A program made the position numbers and the translations under genes. Of a stretch of 64,000 nucleotides of DNA, positions 45,981 to 59,634 are shown one piece after another. Position 1 is the first letter of the stretch. Every line of letters begins with the position of its first letter. The notes below the pieces were generated by a model. The model was not told the DNA's origin. It searched no databases and saw only the letters and a program-made list of their open reading frames with translations. The stretch comes from Brachynemurus nebulosus (lineage: Eukaryota > Arthropoda > Insecta > Neuroptera > Myrmeleontidae): assembly GCA_035578155.1 (NCBI GenBank), contig JAPWDM010000001.1:18206725-18270724 (forward strand). The letters run 5' to 3'.

Positions 45981-46839
45981 AGACACAGACGCAAATACAT
46001 CAAATTTAAGTCACATCCACTTAATATTCTCTAAGAAAATAAAAACTAGTTCCAGAATGCTAGTTCGTGTAAAAATATCCTTATAATTTAACTACATATA
46101 AAAATTAAGTTTAAACTTTTCAGATATAAAGGTTTTTTTAAAACGTGAATCTCATCAATATAATACCATCAAAATTTGAAATTAAGCCCTTAAGGAAAAC
46201 ATCGTGGATGTGTTTGTAGTAATACATAAACTTTAACTTCCATTAAAGAAAACAGATTGCTTTAGTTAACATTTAAATTCCATCTTCAATTAAAATATTA
46301 TTTTCAATAAATGGTTTATTAACGATGTTTTTTATTAACAGTGGTAGAAATTTAAATTGAAACAAAACACGTATGAATTAAGTTGGAGGCTAAATTTTGT
46401 TTTATTTGGAAAATAATTTTATGGTTTTCGATCATAATATATGAAAGTAACTTCCGAAATAATATATTCACCGCAACTTATAAATCGCATCTTTCAGTCT
46501 AATTTTCAACCATATCATCAAGTGATTGGCGTCTTATTTCTACATTAGCGTGAGTTACATTGATTTCCGAAACACTAATTATTGTGGCTAGTTTACGTAA
46601 ACAGTGGTTTGATGATCTGTAATTTATGAATCTTTACTGAACGCGAATATCAAAACTAAATGTCATCGATTATTTATTTATTTGTGTTCGTTCGTCTTGA
46701 AAATGGTGTAAAAACAGAAAGACGGTTCATATTCGTTGTTTTTTAGTGAAAAAGTGGCAGAGAAAAAGTTCTTATATATATTTATTGTTTTATTTTTTTC
46801 TAGCACTCTAACAAATACAGGTCCCAAGACTGGATCTAT
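45981..46839. other. AT-rich sequence, no gene recognised
   Basis: No coding region, RNA gene or clear repeat end is visible. Confidence 0.4.
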
Positions 46840-47310
46840 CGATTTTGATGAAATTTGAATATGTTGTAGAACACTAAAAAAAGCGACCCGTACTTTTTTT
46901 TATCTGAAGAAAAACGATTTGAAGGGGTAAAATCGAATCGAGAATTAGGGTGAAAATTTAGTTTTTTAAATATCTCGAAAACAGTAAGAGATAGAGAAAA
47001 AGTTTTAATTGGTGATATTAGCTTTTTTAAAGAGCTATCTACTGATATGCAATTTGTTCAATTACATCAATAGGAGTGGTTGGGGGTTAAAATTTGGGGG
47101 TTGATTTTGCAAAAATGGAATAAAAAATAAAAAATATTAAAATTTTGTTTGTAGATTTCAAATCTACGTCAAAATTTTTTTTAATGTTAAGTCTAGAAGT
47201 AGTTGAGTAGGCGGTGACTATGTCAACATAATCGTACTATTTAAGTAAGTCAAGAATTCCTTTTTCATGGAAAATAGTTTAAGACAATTAGAATAACATA
47301 GAAATGAAAT
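46840..47310 (+). repeat. Single arm of the 33287-34598 foldback family
   Basis: Matches the left arm in order: TGTAGAACACTAAAAA, CGTACTTTTTTTTATCTG.(A)GAAAAACG, TTTGAAGGGGT, AATATCTCGAAAAC.GTAAGAGATAGA, TGGTTGGGGGTTAAAATTTGG and TTTTCATG.AAAATAGTTTAA. The mirror arm is absent. It shows that arms exist alone, so the palindrome is not an obligatory form of the family. Confidence 0.75.
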
Positions 47311-47515
47311 CGGTTTTTACGCCGCGGCTTCTCAAACTGCCTCCGAAGCCATAGAATGAACACTTACTGTCCTTTTTAATAATATCCCATTACCTACTTG
47401 GACGTCATTGACAAAACAGATGAAACTTATAGTATTTTTGTAAGTAAGAAAGAAGTAGTAAGAAAAATGAGTATAGGACAATTACATGTATCTGGCCAAA
47501 CTTTGACTGATGTAT

Positions 47516-48472
<957 letters not shown>

Positions 48473-49587
48473 TATATTGATTGTAATTATATGTTTGTTT
48501 TATAGAATATCAATTTAAAATTAAATACTACGAGTACTATATAAAAACCATACCTATAAAAAAATGAACATACTCTAATCCCAACAAGTATTTCCCATGT
48601 TCAAACTTGTATGTTCTCACTTGCCTGAAACAGGCTGTATGTATATATACTCAAGTAACAAGTACTTACTTCTTGTACTTACATACTTAGAGGATAGATA
48701 ATAATATTAATAATATAGTTAGTTAGATAGTATGTAAATATATATTGTATAATGTTGATTTATTATATGTGACATTACAAACATTAATTTAAGAATGTGG
48801 TATTTTGTTAACACAATAAATTTAATAATATATTAAATTAAATGATTTCACTTCACAAATAGAAGATAATGATAATGAAGTTTTTGGTAACCGCAATTAT
48901 GTGGTATGGGGTATAAAATATTTACGTTTACCAGTAAGTAATAAATACGTACATATATTATATTTGTTATAATATTATTGTATAACTACTTATTTTCTGG
49001 ATGGCATATACTTGTAGTAGATATATATGCGGATATGTCAAATTGATGTTATTTTATTAATATTATCATAAAATTTAAATTGTATTAGTGCAAGTGTTGG
49101 GAATGAAGTAAAGGATAAGTCTGGAGAAGGGCCATTTTTCTTCCAACGGTACCCGGATTAAGTTATTTTTTAGTATCTGCAAATTCTATTATTATATAAT
49201 ATAAAGACATAATGTCATACTTGATAACTATCATTTTATACATTTTACAAAAGAATCAAAACAAATTTTCATAAATTACATAACCGAAAGTTGATATTTT
49301 TTTTGTTTTTGACGTGGCTAAATGCTTCACTAGAAATTTAATTATTTAATCAGTTATTTATAAACAAAAGGAAAAATTTCTGGTATTTTAATCCTTAAAA
49401 TCTCACAAAATATTCTGCTATTCTAGTTTCTTAATTATGAAATACAGAATGACTATTGATATTTTGAAGAGTGGTTGGATTGGAATAGTTTGCTTCAGTA
49501 TTTTTTTTAACGTTGCAAAGTAATACAGTTACCCTACAATACGATTACTTTATAAACACAAAAGGATATTTTATGCCTGACTAGCTG
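48473..49587. other. AT-rich sequence, no gene recognised
   Basis: No supportable coding region, RNA gene or element border was found. Confidence 0.4.
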
Positions 49588-50300
49588 TGAGCCGCGGTAT
49601 TACTCGCGTAAAGTTATGTAAATTATGGGTCAAATTACTTTTGAACGGAATATTTCGAAATTCAATTTACAAAATCAGTTATTTGTAGTACCTATTTGAT
49701 TTCGCTCGCCAGACAACTCTATATGAACCATTTTCATAGTTCAACAGTATGACTAATTTTCGAAAAATTTTCGACTACGAATAGTTCAAGGAGTGTTTCT
49801 ATTTTATGTTCTACTATGGGCTTATGATGGACTTAAGGATTTTGATCTAACTATCATCTTTTTCCAGGTTTTCAATAGCATCTGTTTGGACTCTATTTGA
49901 TGACACTTTTGATCTCACGTTACATTTAAATTTAATCAGTTCCTTATAGTCGAAGATTCTCAGAATTTGAGCGAAATGGGACTTAATAGGATTTCGGGTA
50001 GCATCGTGGCTATCGTTACTTCGATTACAATGAAATTTGTAGGGGACCATTTAGAAACCAAACTGTATAGTTTCTAAAAATTTCATCAAAAGCGATCGAA
50101 AAGTTCAGAAATTATGCTACTTTATTTCTTCGTACAGACACACACACACAGACGGAGTGACAGGCAGACATGAACTCAAAATTGTTCGGGATGCCTAAAA
50201 TGTAAAATGTCGTAAAAATTAGCGTCTTAGAGTAGAAAAATTTCCATATTCCAAAAGGATCACAATGCTTTTGCTACTTTAGTAGTCCCAGAAGCAAAAT
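49588..50300 (+). repeat. Insect interspersed repeat of the CTAGCTGTGAGCCGCGG type
   Basis: It opens with CTAGCTGTGAGCCGCGGTAT, then TACTCGCGTAAAG, and towards the end has TTTCTTCGTACAGACACACA followed by ACACAGACGGAGTGACAGGC. This opening (CTAGCTGT..CCCGCG.CTTCG..CGCGT in better copies) and the CAGACAGACGGACAGAC-like tail are familiar from abundant insect interspersed repeats, but I cannot assign the superfamily securely. The minus-strand frame at 49847-50050 has no domain. Confidence 0.5.
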
Positions 50301-51494
50301 TACTTATTTCTAGATTCAAAAAAAGAAGAAAAAACGTAATAAATAAAAATTCTGAAAAAATGAGAGAATAAAATTAATAAAATAAATAAACAGTAGGTTC
50401 GTGATTTGCTTAAGATCACAATATAACATAATACTTGTACTCATTCTAAATGTGAATGTAAACAAAAATCTTTAATATAGAACAAGTGTGGTGAATGCTG
50501 TTATTATTACAATAATTAGAACAGCTTTCTGTAACGTATATGAAAGAGAAAATTAACTTTCGAGGTTAAAATATCACTCCCACCCACGTAATACGAACGT
50601 ATACGTACATACACAAGTGCCTTTTACAATACGAACACGAAATTGAATTTTCATTTATTTTAATTTTTAACATTGATATTTTTAATGCCAAAATTGAATT
50701 TGTTTCTCATTATATACTTAGTTCCTCAAAAAAATATTTAATTTCAAACAATTGCGGTAATAAAAACAATAGTTAGTTTCTAAAACAATCAAAACAAAAC
50801 AAAAGATCAATATGAAATACAGTCCATTTGTAATGTGCGTGCTATGTCATGTACATTACAAACATACTATAATGAAACAGATGAACACAAGTTGAATAAC
50901 AAAGTGAAAATACAAACGAACGGAAGGCTTTACTATAATACGATTAAATACACTGAGTTTAATATTTAGACATGAAAATATGCCATTAAGAAAATTTTAG
51001 TGCAAGTAACAACGAATGACAACAGCGTCGCATGGCGTAAATACTATGACATGCTGCTTATATATAGTAGTCTGCGACATACATATAATTCGTAATCATA
51101 ATAATCGTCGTATTATACTGCCATTTCTTTCGCTCATATGTGTGGAGTTTGTTGTATAGGTGTATGTGTTTTAAATGTTTAGTTTGCTTGATTAAAATGC
51201 CGCTTTACTGCTCCAGTTGAGTTTGTTGTTTTGCCCACCCGTGTCTTACTTGCAGTAATCAACTATTTAGTAGTCAAAATATTATGATCGTTAAAATACT
51301 TAGTGACGTAAAGTCACTCATTTTTAATTAAAACGTTCTAGGTGTCATCTCGCACGTTTAGTCTCAGAATTACTAGGAGCTATTTTAGTCGAATTTTCAT
51401 CGAAAATGTAGACTATCGTACTGTATTCGAGGTCAACGGATCGAAGTAAGAGTGAATTTTAAATCCATTTCAGAACTCGTAGAACACAATTCTG
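50301..51494. other. AT-rich sequence, no gene recognised
   Basis: No coding region or element border was recognised. Confidence 0.4.
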
Positions 51495-51499
51495 GTGAA

Positions 51500-52260
51500 A
51501 AAAATGTGTGATCTCCCGCAGTTGGATATAATGTCTAGATTAATTATTAGAATATATCGAAATTTCAGCTACCTAGGGCGATTTCGAAAGAGTAGAGAAA
51601 AGTGTTTTGGGGGGTCTGACACACCTACAGCCCGCCAAAATAAATCGAGAGGGGTAAAATTTTGTATACTGAGTAAGCTAGTACCTTTTGGGAGGTGCCT
51701 TCTGCGAGTTACATTCAGTGCCCGCTCCAGCGTTTACGCCACCCCGGGCAATAAGAAAAAAATCCCCCCCCCCCCCGGCCAAAATTAAAAATTCCGCCCC
51801 GGCGAAAGCGGCGACCTTTCGTTTTTTTGGCTCGCCAGTTGTAAAAATGCCGCCCTCTCTTCCTCCTGTTTCTTTTGAATTTTACCGAAATGCTGCCCTA
51901 AAAATTTGCCGCCCCGGGAAAATGCTTGGCTTGCCCCACTAGATCAGGCCCTGGTTACATTCACGTTTCTCCTATTTTTTCATTATTTTTACGCCAAAAT
52001 TTCATGTTTTTTCGACATTTACGGTGGATCTGACACGTCTACAGTTCCCTAAATTAACCCCTTAATTGCTATCACAAATGTAATTAAATCAAGTATGAAT
52101 GATTACATTTTTTTAATGCATGAAATAAAATTTATAAGCAAATAATTCGCGTGTGATAAAATAATATAAACATGGTAAATATAATAAACACATAATTAAA
52201 AAAATGTCATTAATGTCAATTTTTATTTACAAAATAGGAATTTTGGATGAGCTTCACTTT
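51500..52260 (+). repeat. Second copy of the 158-bp-repeat region of the hAT element
   Basis: Follows 2720-3600 in order: GGAAATAATGT, TTAATTAT, TACCTAGG.(T)GATTT, GGATCTGACAC/GGTCTGACACACC, GAGAGGGGTAAAATTTTGTA, ...TTTTACGCCAAAATTTCATG, and then an AGGAATTTTGGAT end. The hAT termini of the first copy are not seen here. Its own interior was later split by the 51716-51953 insertion. Confidence 0.65.
51716..51953. mobile_element. hAT MITE, 238 bp, perfect 8-bp target duplication
   Basis: GTTACATT is repeated exactly (51708-51715 and 51954-51961). The left end CAGTGCCCGCTCCAGCG and the reverse complement of the right end CAGGGCCTGATCTAGTGGGG are hAT-type termini. The interior is G+C-rich and includes a C run (about 51764-51778). 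Frames through it are composition artefacts. Removing it and one duplication restores the 158-bp repeat unit, so the nesting order is clear. Confidence 0.9.
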
Positions 52261-53507
52261 GTTATATATTTGATAGCCAAAAGACACATTGTCCTACTGA
52301 ACTGAAAAAATGAAATTTTAGGTGTCAAAAAGAGGTTACTAATAAAAAAAAAACTTTAGAAACCTGTTCAAAGTAGTCCAATTTTACCGTATTATTTAAA
52401 AATTATATTTTTCATTAAAGCAAGATTAGACAATGTAGGTAATATGCAAGTTATGTAAGTTAAGGAAATATAGGTAAGTGTTTGACATCTAATCGATTTT
52501 ATAAGATCTTGATGCTGTATATCTGTAAAACATCTCTCGGGCTCAACTTCAAATTTTTTATAATTAATGTCTCATCAAAAAGTATCATTTGAATCACGAG
52601 TTAATCAAATTTTTCTAAACAGGTCAAAGAACCTTTTGGGCGCTTTTCTTTAGAGAGTAGGTTTAGTAAGGTAGATACTTCAGTGTCAGCAATAATTGGG
52701 TTAATTACACTGCATTTTAACATCTAATAAAAATATATTTCCATGTTTTATGTAACAAATCAATAAAATACATATTTTAACGTCCATTAAATCATAAAAT
52801 TCTCTCTCCCCGCTGTTAACGTGTCTCGTAAAAGAAATATAAAAAATCGGTGTATACGCTTGTTAATCACAATTTACTTCAATTTGTTTTATATTATAAT
52901 TATAAAAAAAACATTAAAAATACACATATTATTCGTTGTTTCGTAATATTGTAATATGCATGTTTTATTAATTGTTATTTTTACTGATATTATAAGATAG
53001 TACACATGAAATTACATATATTAATAATAAAAATATGTTTATTATTTTTTTTTCTTTGCTCCCTGACTTTATTTATATCGATTAACAAGAATAACTGTAC
53101 CTCTGACAATTGGATGTATAGAAAGTATTCACTTAGATGTCGCTCATTTATTGTCCGATTAGATAATGTGTCTAAATAAATATGAGTTGAACATGCCCCA
53201 TGAGAGACTACTACCTTAGAGTGAGGTCTCAATGCAGCTTCTGAAGTTGATACTCCCCCCCCCCCCCCGACGAATATGGTGCGCATGAGCAATTCCACTA
53301 ATTGCTTGCACGGGAAAGCTGATAACAATCAAATTTACATCGAGTGTATATGTTACGGTTAATATGCGAAAACTTTAATTACGTGTACTAGCCAGCTACA
53401 TCGCGAATCAGCCAAAAACGCCGGATAATATGTGACGAAATGCATGTATTTCAAACAGTTTTGGCAATCATCCGGTTTCTACGCGATTCATCCGAGAGGT
53501 TCCGGTT
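52261..53507. other. AT-rich sequence with a poly-C run
   Basis: A C run lies at about 53254-53268. No gene was recognised; the minus-strand frame at 52990-53328 has no domain and reads through the homopolymer. Confidence 0.45.
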
Positions 53508-53529
53508 ATAACCAACAGCTGTTGGTTAT
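53508..53529. repeat. Perfect 22-bp palindrome
   Basis: The half-site is ATAACCAACAG followed directly by its complement, with CAGCTG at the centre. It lies in otherwise unassigned sequence, and no regulatory role can be shown. Confidence 0.85.
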
Positions 53530-54111
53530 TACACAATTTTTGTAATTTTTATAGATAATATGTTTGTTGAAATACATTTAGAAAATATTTTAGAAGACCT
53601 AGAATGATTAAAACATCAAGAAAAAAATATTTTATGTATTTTTTTAAAGAACTTACCTGCCTTACACAATAACGAAAATTTTTTTTGTAACGTATATTTT
53701 TTTTAAATTTCAAAATGGCTATTTCATGCTTAAAAAAGAAATAAAATATTTTTGTGTATATTTTTTAATGACAGGCGCCTTGTACAATCACAAAAATTTT
53801 TCCGTAGTATCTTTAAATACTGTTCTATAACTGAAACATATATTTTTTTCAAATTGAACTTGCTGAAATTATATATTTTCAGCTTGCTGAAATCACTAGA
53901 TTCACTTATCAAGTCATAACAATCTAACAAAAATAAACAAGAAGTCGTATGCGTGGGGTAAATTTCTCTTTTCTTATTGGACAATGACTTTGAAATTTTT
54001 AAAATTTTCCCGAAAAACAGGGTTGGCGAGCAAAAAAACTTATCCTTTATATTTTCTTCTATTCTACTCTTTTAAGGGATTTATTATCAATTTATCAATT
54101 TTGTGGGGGTT

Positions 54112-54225
54112 ACGTACCATTTTCGAGATATTTGCAAAATTACATTTTTATCCCAATTTTTGAAGGGCAATTCACCTCTTCACACCGTTTTTCCGTAGAT
54201 AAGAAAAAATACGGATTTCTTAGAT
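54112..54225 (-). repeat. Outer-arm fragment of the 33287-34598 foldback family
   Basis: On the minus strand: TTATCTACGGAAAAACGGTG, GAATTGCCCTTCAAAAATTG, GGATAAAAATGTAATTTTGC and AAATATCTCGAAAA. A plus-strand inner-arm fragment of the same family (GACCTGTTTTTTCTCAA..., TAATTAACTAG.GGGTGA) lies at about 54924-54990, beyond the (TA)n array. Confidence 0.65.
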
Positions 54226-54491
54226 TTCGACAAAAAATAACATGTCAGGGTATAATCGAAATCGGAGGGACACCTCGGAATGTTTCTTTGTGAGATAAAT
54301 AGACACGATATCTTGTGTAATGTTTTTAGCGAATTTCGAAAACTTGAAATTCAGCTATTACGGCCGCTCTCATTACGCAATCTAAGGCCGAGACTATAAC
54401 AGAAATATGTTTTGAGGTCCCTAGAATACGAAAATAATAAAGCATACAAGAGGTAACTTTTGTATCTTTTTGAAAATGAATATAATATAAA

Positions 54492-54493
<2 letters not shown>

Positions 54494-54573
<80 letters not shown>
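54494..54573. repeat. (TA)n microsatellite, about 80 bp
   Basis: Uninterrupted TA dinucleotides, located between two fragments of the foldback repeat family. Confidence 0.98.
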
Positions 54574-54577
<4 letters not shown>

Positions 54578-55229
54578 AATAAAATGACGTTTGATAGCAG
54601 TGTTACAAATAATTTCTTTTTATTTTGTATAATCTGGTAAATAGAAATCGCAATAAGTACCTACTCGCCTTGAAAAAATCAAACAAGTATTTAAAACAAA
54701 ATACTATTTCTTAAAGAAAATATCAAAATTATGTACACATGCCGTCCTGATTAACTGATATATTCTGTTCATCTTGAGCGCTGGAGCCGATTTTGAGGAG
54801 CTGGATTCCCTCCAGGCAAAAGCTCATAGCGAATACACACACTTTTATAATATCCTTTAGAATTTCGTAACTCAATCAGTACAAATAAAATCAAAATAAA
54901 AAAAGTCTATAAGACCTGTTTTTTCTCAATTTTCTAGCATCAAGTCTAGGGGTAATTAACTAGTGGGTGATTGTGTCGACATTTTTATGTAAAATATAGT
55001 AATTTTAACCGTCTTCAAAAGAACGTTTCGATTTTAACAATAAAGAAAAAAAAAATAAAAAAGTGTTTTAGTTCTGGCAGGATTGTCAAAAAGGGACTGA
55101 AATGTTTTTAGATGATATATACAAAAAAAAATATTAATGTGTTAAATACTTGCTAGACTTGTAAGTTTTATGGGCGGTTTTAGCGAATTTCCAGAATTCA
55201 CTAAAATTTATATATTATATTCGTATTTA

Positions 55230-55400
55230 GTCCCACACCGTTGGACAAGTTCGTTGGCCAGCCATGTCGGATGCCTGGAACTTGGTAATTTTTCGTGAAA
55301 AAATTAGTTTTTTGCCAATTTACCAAAGTTAAAAAATTTTTGCGACATTTATTTACACCATTAGAAAGAGGAGGCAAAATTACTTAGAAGGGTGAAAAAT
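55230..55400 (-). repeat. Dispersed repeat sharing blocks with 8290-8440 and the window's right end
   Basis: On the minus strand it contains GGCATCCGACATGGCTGGCC followed by AACGAACTTGTCCAACGG, matching the interior of the 7842-8891 element. The neighbouring TTTGCGACATTTATTTACAC block resembles TCTGCGACATTCTTTTACAT at about 63968. It may be a fragment of a larger element of that group. Confidence 0.55.
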
Positions 55401-55670
55401 CTCAGAAAAACGGATTTTTATAAACGGAAATTCGCTATGTTATGCAGGTGCTGCGACAGGGGAATTAAACTTTTTATTCAATTCTTGACGAAATTTCAAC
55501 CGTTAGTATTTTCTGTTATTGTTGCCAGGTTATTTCTTTACCGGAATATTTTGATAAAACAAACATTTAAACCAAGACGTTTTGAATCCAACGCGTCCTA
55601 ACCGATTTGTGTTAGCTAATAGAAGAATCGTTTGCGTATTCGTGTATTATCCACGACATTCGTATAATAC

Positions 55671-55692
55671 GCGTATTAACCGGTTAATACGC
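55671..55692. repeat. Perfect 22-bp palindrome
   Basis: The half-site is GCGTATTAACC followed by its complement. GCGTATT-like words recur nearby (about 55634, 55670, 55709), so it sits in a small cluster of the same word. Confidence 0.85.
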
Positions 55693-55699
55693 ATATTTT

Positions 55700-57240
55700 C
55701 TATTTCATGCGTATTAGCCGTAACATATAGACAATGAGGGCGTGTCCCAAAAAAAAGCTTGCGCCGTTGGTTGGTATAAGTAAGTTCGACGGTAGAAATT
55801 TCTTTAGATTATTGATATGGGATGTTCTTTCCCATCTAAACAGGAAATCAGCAAGGTTATTATACTTATATATTGGACCAGTAGAGAGATTGATACGTTA
55901 CTCTATATATTAAAATTTGGTATCTTTGGACTGCAGATAGCTGTCATGTCATCCTCAACCGATTGTCACGATAATAAACTATATTAATATATGAAATGTC
56001 ATTTTTAAAGTACCTATTATTTTTGAATAGTTACTAGTAATTATAAATAGCCGTATATCCACCTGATGGAATTTACCACCGGCAACATCTCAGGATGTCA
56101 GTCAGTGTTATTAAAATAAAGCTATTATTTAATTTAATAGCCATAGTAACATATTTTTATATAACTTCAAAAATGACGAATTTTCATACAAATTTTTATC
56201 CTCTATTTAACCCACTTAGGGGACGAATTTTAAAAAAAATCCTTTCTTAGTGCTTACCTACGTTACATAGGGAACTCCTACGCAAAATTTCATTCTTCTA
56301 AACCCAACGGCTTAGATTGTGCGTTGTCAGTCAGTCAGTAGTGTTAGAGATTTATTAAGTAGATATTTGGTTTAATATAATTATTTTTATCAATTTTTGA
56401 AGCTTTGAATTACGTCGAAGTTCTTAAATTTTGAAAATTTTATTAAAATAGTTATCCGTATTGATTTATAGAGATGGCGATCTCTTCATTTGGAATAATT
56501 TGCAACAGTACAGGAGTTTAGCACAGTACAAGTGTTTGCAACAGTACGCACACTATTTCCCAATAAACTTCCCCATTGGGGCCCGGTAATATATTTAAAG
56601 AATTTAAGAAAAAATTGTGGTTGTCGTCTTAGTTACTGATCGGTACCTGCTTGCGGCAAGATACCATACATGTGTGATCACTGATCACGATCGGCCTGTG
56701 TGATTGTTGTGGCTATTTTCAGATGCTGAAAACGCGGACCGTAAAGTGTTGATTGTAAGAAAAATTCGTTTTACGCAACGTGAAGGTAAAATTATTTTTG
56801 TCAAGGAGTAGGAAAGTACATAGAGTTGATACGATCAAGAAATTTAATAAGAAAATTATTACGCCTTTTACCATTTTACCGTAACTGTATGTACTGCTGC
56901 CTATGTTATGAAAATATTCTATATTTCATAATGTAACCATTTTCTACGTGTATGTATGTATGTATGTTTACATTCATATAATATATGGTAGACGATTTGT
57001 GTGCACAGAAAGAAAGAAATTGAATTATTTTAATATATTATGTTGGCACAAGATTCATTATGCTTTTATGTATGTTGGGTTTATAAACGAAAGAAATAGA
57101 AGAGATTTTACGTCTCTCTTGCGTAGGTATTATACAAAGTTTTCTTGCCTTTAAAATTTGGATTTTATTTTATTTGTCTACAAATTCCTACCTTCTAGTT
57201 TGATAAGCATATACACAAATTTTGAAGTTTGAATTTTTTA
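55700..57240. other. AT-rich sequence, no gene recognised
   Basis: Short AACAGTAC words recur at about 56500-56550. No gene or element border was found. Confidence 0.4.
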
Positions 57241-57468
<228 letters not shown>

Positions 57469-57712
57469 CTCTTATGGTTTTCGAGCTATGATACAAACTT
57501 GTAGATTTTTAAATGAGACTATTTATTAATTTTTCAATAAAACTGATCTGATGCATTAATTAGCAACATAAATGAGGAAAAAAAAGTTTTTTTACCCAAG
57601 TTTAATTTTCGAATTTTTCTTTAATTTATCAATTAGGTGATAAAAATATGCATATGTAAATGAGGCTACTTCAACCGATAGTGTTCTGGTTGGCTGATTA
57701 GTTACATGGTGC

Positions 57713-57722
57713 ATATATATAT

Positions 57723-57818
<96 letters not shown>
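57713..57818. repeat. (TA)n microsatellite, about 105 bp
   Basis: TA dinucleotides with one interruption (TATAGATATA) near the left end. It ends next to a CGCCTGTAAAGGCCCGCGGG segment related to the repeat at 58130-58430. Confidence 0.98.
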
Positions 57819-57820
<2 letters not shown>

Positions 57821-58129
57821 ACAACGGACGCCTGTAAAGGCCCGCGGGCAAGAATTCACATGAGGAATCAACAGAAACACCTTATTTTCGTGGCGTAGGT
57901 ATATATTATTTTTTTGCAATTTTGGATAACTTGTAAAAATAGTTGCGTAAAAATATTAAATTAAGTACAATCTGGACAAATCGTTCAAATTGGACAATAC
58001 AATATAACGGTTGGTCTTTATCCACAAGACTGAAATAATTAAGTAAGAAATTTGTTACCTAGCAACGTTATTTAAGTTAAAATTTTGCTGGCCGATTAGT
58101 TTAAAAGCGGGTGCAAATAGTATCTTATA

Positions 58130-58430
58130 CAGAAAGGGCTTTAATCTCGAGTGTGAAATTTACTACCAGACGACCTGTAAAGGTGCGAGGGCATTTGAAA
58201 TAATACATACTTAGTTCCCCAAAATAGGGAGTATAGTATCACGTTTAGGTCCAAGCGACTAAATAGTATATTATACGGGAAGAGACTAAAGTACGAGTTT
58301 TTATCCCTCGGACCTTTACAGGTCTTTTGGCAACAAACTTCACACTCGGAATTAAAACTTATACTCCCTTTGGCGTATAATATACTATTTAGTCACTTGG
58401 ACCTAAAGGTGACACTGTACTCCCTATCAT
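58130..58430. repeat. Interleaved inverted repeats, foldback structure
   Basis: GGGAGTATAGTATCACGTTT, AGGTCCAAGCGACTAAATAG and TATATTATACG (about 58225-58277) are mirrored at about 58371-58427. A second pair, outside and inside of the first, shares GACCTGTAAAGG.GCGAGGG (about 58167) with its complement at about 58303-58322. No protein is encoded. Confidence 0.75.
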
Positions 58431-58833
58431 GAGGGATTAAAGTATTATATTATAGTATTTTAGAGCAGGATGAATTGCAAAACAATTATTTACTGGCCTT
58501 AGGCTATTTGGTTAGTTTCCAGTAGGGGTATTTTTTCCCAAAAGGTATACCAACGACAGAATTAGTTTAAATTTGACATATCAAAAATTCATTTGTTAAT
58601 TTTGTTAATCTTTAGAATGCTCTAGTACCTCTATCACCTTAATTCTTAAAAAAAAATACTCAAATTTACTAAGCTCTATATTTACTCTCTACTTATTGTA
58701 CTTACTCTCTACTTATTTTTGTGTTCATGATAAAATTATACGTGGTACGGTACGCGACGTACCACGTCATCAATAAATTTTTGACGAAGTGCTTCTATAG
58801 AGTTTTGATAATGTCAAATATTGATGTTGTGAA

Positions 58834-59626
58834 CAGTGTTGCGCTTATCTAGATAACGTTATCTGAAATTTTATCTAGATAACGTTTTCGTTATCTATTA
58901 TTTTTTATCTAGATATTTTTAAAAGAAGTTATCCTTTATCTTATCTTTTTATTAAGCGAAGGAAAAAGATAAGATAATAAGAATACATCTTTATTTTTCC
59001 TAAAAAAAAGAAAATTGAAGCTAAATTCACCATTTACTTAGTATTCACTTGGCCGACCATATAATTCAGATAAATTTTGACACTTTCTTAAGAAATACAA
59101 ACATTTTTAAAAGTAATTATTTAATTTTAAACAGAATTCTTGTTGTCTGGAATCATTTCCGCCATTAGTTGGAATAACATTTAGTCGTGTAATATGAAAT
59201 GTCGTTTTCCGACCACTTGGTCTACCACGTAATTCAGATAAATATCGACACTTTTTAACCACTTTTTTGAAATAAAAAAATGTTGTTCTCTACGTGTGCT
59301 ATCATGGGCCGTAAATAAAGAAACTAAATTTCAAAACATGTAATTTTGTCGCTAAAAACCTTTCTTGAACATTTTTGTAATTTATAATAATAAACACATC
59401 TTTCTGGGGGCCGGTGAGCTACTTTCGTAGCCTGGCACCGGTCCACGGATGGGCGGTTGAGAAACACTGACCTAGTGCATTATTTCTGTAAATATTATCT
59501 TATCTTTTATCTAAAATTTTATCTAGATAACGGTTCAATTATCTGTTATCTTTATTAGATGTTTTAAATTATGTTATCTATTATCTGTTAGCTAGATAAT
59601 AAAATTCGATATCTTGCCCAACACTG
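58834..59626. mobile_element. hAT element, 793 bp, perfect 8-bp target duplication
   Basis: GTTGTGAA is repeated exactly on both sides (58826-58833 and 59627-59634). The termini CAGTGTTGCGC and (reverse complement) CAGTGTTGGGC fit hAT. Behind each end are many copies of the palindromic word TTATCTAGATAA and variants (58847-58985 and 59483-59610). No transposase gene is present. The interior has a 168-bp-spaced direct repeat (about 59049-59092 and 59217-59262), a segment related to the 141-bp satellite (about 59284-59362) and a fragment of another hAT terminus (59400-59469). Confidence 0.9.
59400..59469. mobile_element. Terminus fragment of a second hAT element
   Basis: GGGGGCCGGTGAGCTACTTT ... 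GGGCGGTTGAGAAACACTG reads, as reverse complement, CAGTGTTTCTCAACCGCCC, a classical hAT end. No left partner and no target duplication were seen. It lies inside the 58834-59626 element. Confidence 0.65.
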
Positions 59627-59634
59627 GTTGTGAA

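Noticed and set aside
51495..51942. Two plus-strand frames of 97 and 84 codons rich in Pro
   Set aside because: They run from the 158-bp repeat into a hAT MITE with a poly-C tract; composition explains them.
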